Source: Acidobacteriota bacterium (GTDB lineage Bacteria > Acidobacteriota > Terriglobia > 20CM-2-55-15). From it: 6,322 nucleotides of DNA. The stretch covers positions 1 to 6,322 of the forward strand of contig QHXD01000624.1 in assembly GCA_003223895.1 (NCBI GenBank), in the 5' to 3' direction. A program made the translations under genes and the position numbers. Below, in pieces: positions 1-6,264 of this stretch; the first letter of the stretch is position 1; each line of letters opens with the position of its first letter. The notes under the pieces are model-generated. The model saw only the letters and a program-made list of their open reading frames with translations, made no database searches and was not told the origin of the DNA.

Positions 1-1
1 A

Positions 2-511
2 AGTCCGAAGGCACGCGTGATGCTTGTCGGTGAACAGCCAGGGGATCAGGAAGACCTTCAGGGGCGTCCATTCGTCGGACCGGCGGGAAGAATTCTCGAC
101 AAAGCCCTGGAAGAAGCCGGCATCGATCGGAAGGAAGTCTATGTCACGAACGCGGTGAAACATTTCAAATGGGAGCCGCGAGGCAAGCGCCGCATCCACA
201 AGAAACCGAACTCTCTCGAGATTGCAGCATGCAAGCCCTGGCTCGAAGCCGAGATCAAAGTGATTCGCCCCGAAGTGATCGTTTGTCTGGGTGCGACGGC
301 GGCTCAGTCGTTGCTGGGAAGACATTTCAAGGTCAGCATGCAGCGCGGGGAATTTGTTCCCTCGCCGCTGGCACCATTCGTGATGGCGACGGTACATCCA
401 TCATCACTGCTGCGCGCACCCGATGATGAGACGCGGCATCGTGAAATCCTGAGTTTTATCAAGGATCTCAAGCGTGTGCATGAGGCCCTGGAAAAACATA
501 AAGCGGCATAA
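2..511 (+). CDS. udgX: UdgX-type uracil-DNA binding/glycosylase protein, 5' end missing
   Basis: The protein belongs to the uracil-DNA glycosylase superfamily, close to family 4 and specifically to UdgX, an iron-sulfur protein that excises uracil and stays covalently attached to the abasic site. Numbering from the in-frame GTG at 17, the visible marks are the uracil-pocket motif GEQPGDQED (residues 5-13), PFVGPAGR (18-25), TNAVKHFKW (44-52), the UdgX-specific loop KRRIHKKP (57-64), LGATAAQSLLG (91-101) and the closing motif TVHPSSLLR (125-133). In characterised mycobacterial UdgX the His of the KRRIH loop forms the covalent bond; here it is His61 (197-199). Cys72 and Cys90 may include iron-sulfur ligands; the N-terminal Cys pair expected in this family would lie upstream. 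The reading frame is open to the left edge (S-P-K-A-R-V), so the GTG is an internal codon and at least several dozen residues are outside the window. The missing part could also hold a DUF4130 domain, which is often fused to UdgX. The upstream operon context is not visible. Confidence 0.92.
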   Translation, partial: SPKARVMLVGEQPGDQEDLQGRPFVGPAGRILDKALEEAGIDRKEVYVTNAVKHFKWEPRGKRRIHKKPNSLEIAACKPWLEAEIKVIRPEVIVCLGATAAQSLLGRHFKVSMQRGEFVPSPLAPFVMATVHPSSLLRAPDDETRHREILSFIKDLKRVHEALEKHKAA

Positions 512-599
512 CTACAGCAACGCGGGCTAAAGCCCGCGACTACATGAGGAACGAGTGTGCTCCAAAGTAGTCGCGGGCTTTAGCCCGCGTTCGTTGTAG
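512..599. repeat. REP-like palindrome pair in inverted orientation (BIME-like), pair 1
   Basis: Two copies of a palindromic unit face each other. Each copy has the core CGCGGGCT-AA-AGCCCGCG (an 8-bp stem on its own) followed on the inner side by GACTAC. Positions 519-543 are a perfect 25-base inverted match to 567-591, separated by 23 bases, and the outer CTACA (512-516) pairs again with TGTAG (595-599). The RNA could therefore fold either as two small hairpins or as one long one. It begins one base after the udgX stop and ends 25 bases before the DUF885 start. There is no T-tract, so it is not a standard intrinsic terminator, though it could still stabilise or end the udgX transcript. Units of this kind are usually spread by REP-associated tyrosine transposases acting in trans; none is encoded here. 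Confidence 0.9.
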
Positions 600-602
600 A
601 AT
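597..602 (+). promoter_or_regulatory. Candidate -10 element for the DUF885-GMC operon
   Basis: TAGAAT differs from the TATAAT consensus at one position and lies 22 bases before the DUF885 start, which would give a short leader holding the Shine-Dalgarno. There is no recognisable -35 hexamer at 16-18 bases upstream, since that stretch is the second palindrome of the repeat pair. The call is weak; if real, the repeat unit supplies the upstream part of the promoter. Confidence 0.22.
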
Positions 603-612
603 TTGCCATCTT

Positions 613-617
613 AAGGA
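613..617 (+). promoter_or_regulatory. Ribosome binding site fixing the DUF885 start
   Basis: AAGGA lies 7 bases upstream of the ATG at 625, an ideal distance. It supports that ATG over the second in-frame ATG at 634. Confidence 0.7.
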
Positions 618-624
618 TCACTGC

Positions 625-2400
625 ATGCAAAGAATGCGAACTATCGCACCAATGCTGGCCGTGCTGTTAAGCGGGATCGTTTACGCCCGGCCCGTCCCCC
701 AGCGCACCCTGGACGATTTCTTCAAAGACTTCACCACCCAGTGGATGCGCGCCAATCCGAATCAGGCCGCATCGACCCGGTATTTCACCGGAGCAGAGCA
801 AGACCGGCTCGAACGGCAGATCGCGCCGGCTACCACAGACCGCCGCCGAGAACGAATCCGGCTCGCGCGCCAGGGCCTTGCCGAACTTGAGAAGTTCGAC
901 CGCGCCCAAATGACGGACACCCAGCGAGTCTCTTCCGACGTCATGCAGTGGCTTCTCGATTCGGTTGTGCGGGAAGAACCGTACCTGGACTACACATTCC
1001 CATTCGAGCAGTTCAACGGTGTCAATGTCGGGCTTCCGAACACGCTCACGGTGGTGCATCCTCTTCTCAACGAGAAGGACGCGGCCAACTATGTGGCCCG
1101 GCTCGGGCAGGTGAGCGCACGGATCGAGGAAGCCATTACAGAAGGTCGCCGGCTCTCCGATAAGGGAATGATCCCTCCGCGGTTCATCATTCGCGCGACA
1201 ATCAAGCAGATGAATGATTTCATCGCTCCGCCTCCCGCTCAAAATCCGTTCGTCACCGCTTTCGCCGAACGCGCAAGCCGGGCGAATTCCATTTCGAGTT
1301 CAAAGCGGGAAGAGCTTCGCGCTGAAGCCGAGAAGATCGTCGCCGCACAGGTTTATCCTGCCTGGCGGAAAGCCATCGGATTGCTGCAATCGCTGGAGAG
1401 TCGTGCAACCGACGACGCCGGTATCTGGCGCTTCAAGGACGGAGCCGAGGCCTATTCCTACGATCTGCGGCGCTATACGACCACCAGCCTGACGGCAGAC
1501 GAGATCCATCAAATCGGATTGCGCGAGGTGGCGCGGATTGAAATGGAAATGGACACCATCCTTCGACGCCTCGGCCGAATGCAAGGTTCCGTGAACGATC
1601 GCATTGCCCGGCTTCGGGAGGACCTGAAGTATCCGAATACGGAAGACGGACGAAAGATCATCATGACCGATGTCGAAACGATACTGCGGGACGCCGAGAA
1701 GCGCGCGGCCATATTATTCGACCGCCGTCCGAAAGCGCCCATCGTCGCTCAGCCTTTCCCTCGCTTCCGGGAGGCCAATGCGGCAGCCAATTACACCGCG
1801 CCGGCTCCGGACGGCTCGCGGCCCGGGGTGTTCCAGATACCGCTGCGCGTCGAACGCATGACGAAGTTTGGCCTGCGCAGTCTGGTCTATCACGAAACCG
1901 TTCCGGGACATCATTTTCAGATCGCACTCGAGTTGGAAAACAACACGGTCCCGCGCTTCCGGCAGATTCGCGCCTTTGGCGGTATCTCCGCACTCAGCGA
2001 AGGCTGGGGCCTTTATGCCGAGCGGCTGGCCGCCGAATCCGGCTGGTACGAAGGAGATATGGAAGGCCTGCTCGGCCAACTCGATTCCGAATTGTTCCGC
2101 GCGCGCCGGTTGGTGGTGGACACCGGCATCCATGCGAAGCACTGGACCCGGCAGCAAGCGATCGATTACGGAATCGAGGCCAGCGAGATCGAGAGATATG
2201 TTGTGAATCCCGGGCAGGCTTGTTCCTACATGATCGGGGAATTAAAGATTATGGAGCTTCGCGAGAAGGCGAAGAAAGCTCTGGGAAATCGGTTCTCTCT
2301 GCAGGAATACCACAACGCGGTCCTTTCCGCGGGAACAGTTCCACTCGAGCTGTTGGAAAAGGAAGTGGACCGCTATATTGCGAAGAAGAATGGCAATTAA
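625..2400 (+). CDS. DUF885 family protein, putative secreted metallohydrolase
   Basis: At 591 residues this is the usual full length for DUF885 proteins, which are widespread, often exported, and mostly uncharacterised although commonly suspected to be peptidases. The N-terminus (MQRMRTIAPMLAVLLSGIVYA) is a signal peptide with likely cleavage after VYA (residue about 22), placing the protein outside the cytoplasmic membrane. The middle part is helical and holds typical family segments such as HPLLNEKDAANYVARL. The diagnostic motif is HETVPGHHFQ (residues 423-432), followed by SEGWGLYAE (458-466). This layout resembles a metal site made from His, Glu and a downstream Glu, but the first motif is HExxPGHH, not the classic HExxH, so metal binding and peptidase activity are inference. 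The ATG at 625 has a good Shine-Dalgarno. The 3' end overlaps the following GMC gene by 11 bases, indicating an operon. The gene appears intact, with no frameshift. Confidence 0.9.
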   Translation: MQRMRTIAPMLAVLLSGIVYARPVPQRTLDDFFKDFTTQWMRANPNQAASTRYFTGAEQDRLERQIAPATTDRRRERIRLARQGLAELEKFDRAQMTDTQRVSSDVMQWLLDSVVREEPYLDYTFPFEQFNGVNVGLPNTLTVVHPLLNEKDAANYVARLGQVSARIEEAITEGRRLSDKGMIPPRFIIRATIKQMNDFIAPPPAQNPFVTAFAERASRANSISSSKREELRAEAEKIVAAQVYPAWRKAIGLLQSLESRATDDAGIWRFKDGAEAYSYDLRRYTTTSLTADEIHQIGLREVARIEMEMDTILRRLGRMQGSVNDRIARLREDLKYPNTEDGRKIIMTDVETILRDAEKRAAILFDRRPKAPIVAQPFPRFREANAAANYTAPAPDGSRPGVFQIPLRVERMTKFGLRSLVYHETVPGHHFQIALELENNTVPRFRQIRAFGGISALSEGWGLYAERLAAESGWYEGDMEGLLGQLDSELFRARRLVVDTGIHAKHWTRQQAIDYGIEASEIERYVVNPGQACSYMIGELKIMELREKAKKALGNRFSLQEYHNAVLSAGTVPLELLEKEVDRYIAKKNGN

Positions 2401-4048
2401 TCTGAAAAAGACCAGCGTCGTGATTATCGGGGCGGGAGCAGCCGGCGGTGTAGCTGCGCTGCCTCTGGCACAGGCCGGCATCGAAGTGATCGCGCTCGAG
2501 GCGGGAGCCTGGCTGAGTCCGCGGGACATGGCTCCGGACGAGCTGCGATACATTCGTGGCTGGCCCCCGAAACTGCAGAAGGTCAATGATGAAATCCCCA
2601 CGCACCGCCCCAATGCATCCTCACCGAACACGCCGCGGCTGGATGATCATCCGATGATGAACGCGGTGGGCGGAACTTCCATTCACTATTGGGGACAAAG
2701 CTGGCGGATCAACCCGTGGGACTTCAAGGTGACGAGCGAGACCAGGCGCCGTTATGGCGCGTCGCGAATCCCAAAGGGCTCGACGGTTGAGGATTGGCCG
2801 TTCGGGTATGAAGAACTCGAACCTTACTACGATCGAGTGGAGCGTGAGGTTGGAGTCTCGGGCAAAGCAGGAAACATCAACGGCATGCAGGATCAGCGCG
2901 GCAATATCTTCGAGGCCCCGCGCAAGCGCGAATATCCAATGCCCCCGCTTCGGGGGACGGGTTTTACGGAGATGATGTCCGCCGCTGCGCGCACGCTCGG
3001 GTTGCATCCGTTCCCTGGACCGGCTGCAATCACGAGCCAGTCTTATCAGGGCCGGGCCGCGTGCGTGTATCACGGCTTCTGCAACGGAGGCGGCTGCCAC
3101 GTCAATTCGAAGAGCTCGACGGCGGTATCCACGATTCCCAAAGCACAGGCGACGGGCCGCTTCAAGGTGGTTACCGAAGCCCGGGTCAATACGATTGAAG
3201 TCGGCAGGAATGGCCGGGCGAGCGGCGTCACCTACATCTACGTCTACGAGAACGTCCGCACACTTCTACTGTCGAAGTCACCAGCATATCCGAACGGTCT
3301 CTCGAACAATCACGGGCAGGTCGGCAAACACTATTTCAGTCACAACCAGAGGGCGGCCGTGACGGCGCTTTTTCCTTTCAACATCAATAGCTGGTATGGA
3401 ACGCCGGCTCAGGGCGCCGCTGCAGACGACTGGGCCGATGACAACTTCGATCACTCGGGTCTCGATTTCATCGGCGGCGGAAATCTCTGGGTATACCACG
3501 AGCGACGACCAATCGCCGCAGCCTCTATGAGCACATGGGAACGAGCGCCTTTGTGGGGGTCCGCCTGGAAGGCTTTTATCAAGGAAAATGCCGATCGCCA
3601 GAACACTTCATACATTCAAAAGACGACGCTGCCCTACGAAGACAATTTCCTCGATCTCGATCCCATAGCCAGGGATCCGCTTGGGTTCCCAGTCATCCGC
3701 ATTACAGCCGAGTACAAGGACAACGAAAGAAAGCTGGCCTTGTTCATGCAGGACAAAATGGAGCAGTGGTATCGGGCTGCCGGCGCAATTGCAATACAAA
3801 GAGCGGAAATCGGCCCGATGACCGTCTCCACCCACGCTTACGGCGGCACGCGCATGGGCGAAAATCCCGAGACAAATGTCGTGAACCGGTGGGCGTTCTC
3901 TCACGAAGTGCCCAATCTCGGTATCCTCGGCGCTTCCATCATGGGAACCAGCGGAGCCCACAATCCCACGCTTACCGTTCAGGCCCTCGCCTGGCGCACG
4001 GCCGAGTACCTCGTAAAGAATTGGAAAAGCATCGGCATCGCTTCCTGA
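2390..4048 (+). CDS. GMC-family FAD-dependent oxidoreductase (gluconate 2-dehydrogenase large-subunit type)
   Basis: This is a glucose-methanol-choline flavoprotein of 552 residues, which would oxidise an alcohol, sugar or polyol and pass electrons from FAD to an acceptor; the substrate cannot be read from the sequence. The dinucleotide-binding motif VVIIGAGAAGG (10-20) ends its second strand with Glu37, expected to hold the ribose. GGTSIHYWGQSWRI matches the second FAD-contact motif. STHAYGGTRMG (His482) and HNPTLT (His524-Asn525) form the usual C-terminal active-site and FAD region. Three cysteines (225, 231, 236) lie in a C-x5-C-x4-C pattern, possibly a metal or Fe-S site. No signal peptide is seen, and no small subunit or cytochrome gene is adjacent. 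The chosen ATG lies inside the end of the DUF885 gene, with the purine-rich GAAGAAGA just before it; a TTG at 2378 is in frame but less likely. Oddity: the segment linking GVTYI to YENVRTLLLS (around residues 282-286) seems about 15-20 residues shorter than in relatives. Confidence 0.92.
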   Translation: MAINLKKTSVVIIGAGAAGGVAALPLAQAGIEVIALEAGAWLSPRDMAPDELRYIRGWPPKLQKVNDEIPTHRPNASSPNTPRLDDHPMMNAVGGTSIHYWGQSWRINPWDFKVTSETRRRYGASRIPKGSTVEDWPFGYEELEPYYDRVEREVGVSGKAGNINGMQDQRGNIFEAPRKREYPMPPLRGTGFTEMMSAAARTLGLHPFPGPAAITSQSYQGRAACVYHGFCNGGGCHVNSKSSTAVSTIPKAQATGRFKVVTEARVNTIEVGRNGRASGVTYIYVYENVRTLLLSKSPAYPNGLSNNHGQVGKHYFSHNQRAAVTALFPFNINSWYGTPAQGAAADDWADDNFDHSGLDFIGGGNLWVYHERRPIAAASMSTWERAPLWGSAWKAFIKENADRQNTSYIQKTTLPYEDNFLDLDPIARDPLGFPVIRITAEYKDNERKLALFMQDKMEQWYRAAGAIAIQRAEIGPMTVSTHAYGGTRMGENPETNVVNRWAFSHEVPNLGILGASIMGTSGAHNPTLTVQALAWRTAEYLVKNWKSIGIAS

Positions 4049-4050
4049 CG

Positions 4051-4129
4051 GAACGCGGGCTTTAGCCCGCGACTACATTTGGGATCAACGGTCGGCCTGA
4101 ATGTAGTCACGGACTTCAGCCCGCGTTCG
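4051..4129. repeat. REP-like palindrome pair in inverted orientation (BIME-like), pair 2
   Basis: The same unit as at 512-599 occurs here in the same head-to-head layout. Copy one (4051-4079) has the intact core CGCGGGCT-TT-AGCCCGCG followed by GACTACATT; copy two (4100-4128) is its inverted partner, matching at 25 of 29 positions. The substitutions in copy two fall within the palindromic core and its edge, so this copy is decayed. A 20-base spacer separates them. The pair begins 3 bases after the GMC stop codon and reaches to within about 40 bases of the next gene. There is no T-tract, so any termination would have to be Rho-linked or due only to RNA folding. Confidence 0.88.
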
Positions 4130-4165
4130 ACCAATCATTGGCTCGCTGCGTGCAACAAAAAATGT

Positions 4166-4981
4166 ATGCGCCGTGCAGTATGCGCGTTTGTTTCCTTTCT
4201 TGCAGCTTCCACCCTTTTCGTTTGGGGTGAGCCCGCGTCTCCGTTGCAGCGCGCGCTCGCCTTATCGGGAGCGTATGACCTGCTCAGTCAAATCTCGGCA
4301 GGCCTGAAGCAGGGGCTGCAACTGGAGATGCCCGGCTACGACTTCCCAGCCCGGGTATCAACCACGCAGGCGTTCGCTGAGTTTTCTAACCAACCGAAGT
4401 TACGGCGCGGCCTGGAGTTCATGGTCGCCGCAAGGGTGACGCCGGATGAATTGTCCGCGGTGATTCAATGGCTGGATTCGCCACTCGCCCAGAAAATTCG
4501 GAAGCATGAGACACAGCTAGCAACAGTCGAAGGAATGGCGGCTATGCAGAAATTTGCTACAACGTCGCAGGTCGATGCCGCTCCTGCCAATCGTGCAAAG
4601 CTGTGCCAGGCGATTGAAGATGAATTCCAGCTGGCATCGAACGTCGCAGACATCTCTTTGTCCATTCTCGCAGGATTGGAAAGGACGATGGCGGAAAAGT
4701 CAGGTGCGACTCCAGCCCAGGTTGCGGAAATAGCAAGCCAGCTCCCGATCCCCGACAAAGAGCCCATGCGCAAGGACACGATTGCTTTGTGTCTCTTCAC
4801 GTACAGAAATTTATCCGATGAAGAGATCCAGCAGTACATTGCCCACTTGAGGTCGCCTTCTGGAAGAAAATTCATGCAGGCGGTCTGGATTGGAATGCGT
4901 GGCGCCTTCATGAGAGCGGCCATGGACGCCGGGGAGAGAATCTACGAATCCGTCCGAAAAGCGAAATTGAACTCTCAGTGA
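4166..4981 (+). CDS. Secreted protein with two DUF2059-like halves, function unknown
   Basis: This 271-residue protein begins with a signal peptide (MRRAVCAFVSFLAASTLFVWG, cleavage probably near residues 21-24), so it should be periplasmic. It contains two similar helical segments: TPDELSAVIQWLDSPLAQK (92-110) and LSDEEIQQYIAHLRSPSGRKF (216-236). Both have the pattern of acidic residues, a helix and then L-x-SP-x-x-x-K that recalls DUF2059 proteins, which are periplasmic and uncharacterised. The family call is by pattern only. There are just two cysteines, Cys6 in the signal and one in the middle (AKLCQAI) plus another in ALCLFTY, with no obvious catalytic motif. The frame continues upstream to a TTG at 4079, but that lies inside the repeat pair and would put a hydrophilic stretch ahead of the signal peptide, so the ATG at 4166 is preferred. 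It has no clear Shine-Dalgarno, only an A-rich leader. It is separated from the GMC gene by 117 bases and may be transcribed independently. Confidence 0.75.
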   Translation: MRRAVCAFVSFLAASTLFVWGEPASPLQRALALSGAYDLLSQISAGLKQGLQLEMPGYDFPARVSTTQAFAEFSNQPKLRRGLEFMVAARVTPDELSAVIQWLDSPLAQKIRKHETQLATVEGMAAMQKFATTSQVDAAPANRAKLCQAIEDEFQLASNVADISLSILAGLERTMAEKSGATPAQVAEIASQLPIPDKEPMRKDTIALCLFTYRNLSDEEIQQYIAHLRSPSGRKFMQAVWIGMRGAFMRAAMDAGERIYESVRKAKLNSQ

Positions 4982-4986
4982 TGTCC

Positions 4987-6210
4987 TCAGGATTTCCTGG
5001 GCTTCAGGATATGCGCTTCGACGTAGTAGCTATAGCCGTCGAGGGTGACGGCGCCTTCGGGATCGTTGATCCACATCCACGAGGCCATTTCGGTATCGGC
5101 CTCGAGTGACGCAGGGAAGAAGCCGGAGAGTCTCCCGTCCAAAAGGGGCTGGCGCGCACTGGGATTCATACGCTCAGCCTCCCGGATGATGTATCCCAGA
5201 AGCTCCAATTCTCGTTTCGTCGCGATCAAGTTTTCTCCGACCATCGTCATGATCGCCCATGCCATTACGCGTTTATTCTCCGCACTCAATCTATCGTTGA
5301 AAGATTGAAGCAACTCGTCCCCTTGCCGCCGGCGGCCGGCCGCATCTCCTGCAAGGCGAATAGCGGCGGCCTCGGCGAACCTTTCGGCCAGTGTCTGTTT
5401 TCCTGCGTCCTGCAGGAACGTCTTCAGATAAGCGTTTGTGAGGAAACTCACCACGGAATTAATCATGACGTTCAAAGGACCCTCGCCGAACTCGCTTAGA
5501 TATGGAGTCTCGGCCACGGTGTCGGCCCAATAAATTCGACCGTCCTCCGATACAAGCGAGGCCAGGAGCTCGCCGTGCCGGCGAACCCATTCGTTGCGTA
5601 GATGGGACGAGCCTCTTTGGAAGAAAAACTCCTCGGCGAGTTCGTGGCCGAACTTTTCCTGGAACGCCTCCAACACGGCTTTCTCCGGAAAGATGTTCAA
5701 CTGGCTCGAGAGGCCGGAAGACACAATGTAGGACGCCTTCCACGCTTGCACCCGGCTGGGATCGGGTGTCATATCCAGCCCCTGGCCGTTAAAGAGAGCG
5801 ATGAGCCGGGCTTTCGTGTCCTCTTCGTCTGCAGAGGTCCGGATGATTTCGAGTCCCTGGTCCAGCAGCCGCGCGGCAACGCCTCCAGTGGTGTCGGCGA
5901 CGTGAACCTCCGCTTTGCTGCGCAATTCCGGCGGCATGCTCTCGACGGCTTGCTGAAGGCCTTCGCGGTCGATGTCCACCATTCGTATATGGTTGAATTT
6001 CCCGGCCAGCTCTTCCAAAGGAATGTCATAAGCCGCGCCGGCGCCCAGGATCGTGACGGCATCCGGCGTCGTCACGCGTTCCGCCCCCCGCAGAATCATC
6101 TCGCGGCTCCGCTGGACGTGCTCCTCCCAGTGCAGCCGGAACCGCTCGTGATCTTGAGCATGTTCGCGGCCTAGCCGCGTTCCAATTTCGAATAAGATTT
6201 CGGTGGACAT
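4987..6210 (-). CDS. Class I SAM-methyltransferase-like protein, substrate unknown
   Basis: The gene encodes 407 residues. After a helical N-terminus (1-45), a Rossmann-type core begins: VTILGAGAAYDIPLEELA (52-69) resembles the glycine-rich SAM loop, MVDID (77-81) ends the second strand with the acidic residue expected to bind the ribose, and VHVADTTGG (102-110) resembles the strand that flanks the adenine. YIVSSGLSSQL (161-171) and HLRNEWVRRHGELLASLVSEDGRIYWADT (203-231) fit the later core strands. The C-terminal 170 residues are mostly helical and not recognised by me, ending in SYYVEAHILKP. The fold assignment is inference from motif order; no substrate motif is visible. The ATG at 6210 is chosen because the longer frame, to a TTG at 6273, runs into the tRNA gene. 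The start lies directly after a run of six T, and the only Shine-Dalgarno candidate, GGA, is about 11 bases upstream within a hairpin. It converges with the previous gene, with 5 bases between the stop codons and no terminator between them. Confidence 0.82.
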   Translation of the reverse strand: MSTEILFEIGTRLGREHAQDHERFRLHWEEHVQRSREMILRGAERVTTPDAVTILGAGAAYDIPLEELAGKFNHIRMVDIDREGLQQAVESMPPELRSKAEVHVADTTGGVAARLLDQGLEIIRTSADEEDTKARLIALFNGQGLDMTPDPSRVQAWKASYIVSSGLSSQLNIFPEKAVLEAFQEKFGHELAEEFFFQRGSSHLRNEWVRRHGELLASLVSEDGRIYWADTVAETPYLSEFGEGPLNVMINSVVSFLTNAYLKTFLQDAGKQTLAERFAEAAAIRLAGDAAGRRRQGDELLQSFNDRLSAENKRVMAWAIMTMVGENLIATKRELELLGYIIREAERMNPSARQPLLDGRLSGFFPASLEADTEMASWMWINDPEGAVTLDGYSYYVEAHILKPRKS

Positions 6211-6254
6211 AAAAAAGCGTCCATAGGCGGCATGTGCGCCGACCGCGTGGACGC
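6211..6254 (-). terminator. Intrinsic-terminator-like hairpin after tRNA-Glu
   Basis: Reading the minus strand, GCGTCCA (6254-6248) pairs perfectly with TGGACGC (6223-6217) and is followed at once by six T (6216-6211). Inside the loop, CGGC (6241-6238) and GCCG (6231-6228) can form a further 4-bp stem. The position, 11 bases after the tRNA 3' end, suits termination of the tRNA transcript. The long loop makes the strength uncertain. The T-tract touches the ATG of the methyltransferase-like gene. Confidence 0.62.
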
Positions 6255-6264
6255 CGGAGTGAAA

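Noticed and set aside
512..599. Inverted repeat considered as an intrinsic terminator, CRISPR remnant or insertion-sequence end
   Set aside because: It has no T-tract, only two units with no regular spacers, and no transposase or target duplication nearby. The same arrangement recurs at 4051-4129, so REP-like is the better explanation.
667..1242. Open frame of 191 codons on the minus strand, opposite the DUF885 gene
   Set aside because: It lies inside a clear, intact gene in the opposite strand and shows no motif or start signal.
3535..4065. Open frame of 176 codons on the plus strand in another frame of the GMC gene
   Set aside because: It overlaps the conserved C-terminal motifs of the GMC protein and has a composition rich in R, H and S, typical of an out-of-frame shadow.
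4079..4165. Longer version of the secreted protein from a TTG at 4079
   Set aside because: It would start inside the REP-like pair and place 29 mostly polar residues before an evident signal peptide.
4979..4989. Possible bidirectional terminator between the convergent genes
   Set aside because: Only 5 bases separate the stop codons, and the nearby AGGA/TCCT pairing is a 4-bp stem without T-tracts on either side.
5602..6174. Open frame of 190 codons on the plus strand, opposite the methyltransferase-like gene
   Set aside because: It is fully antisense to a gene with recognisable motifs, its translation has no family features, and long shadow frames are expected in GC-rich DNA.
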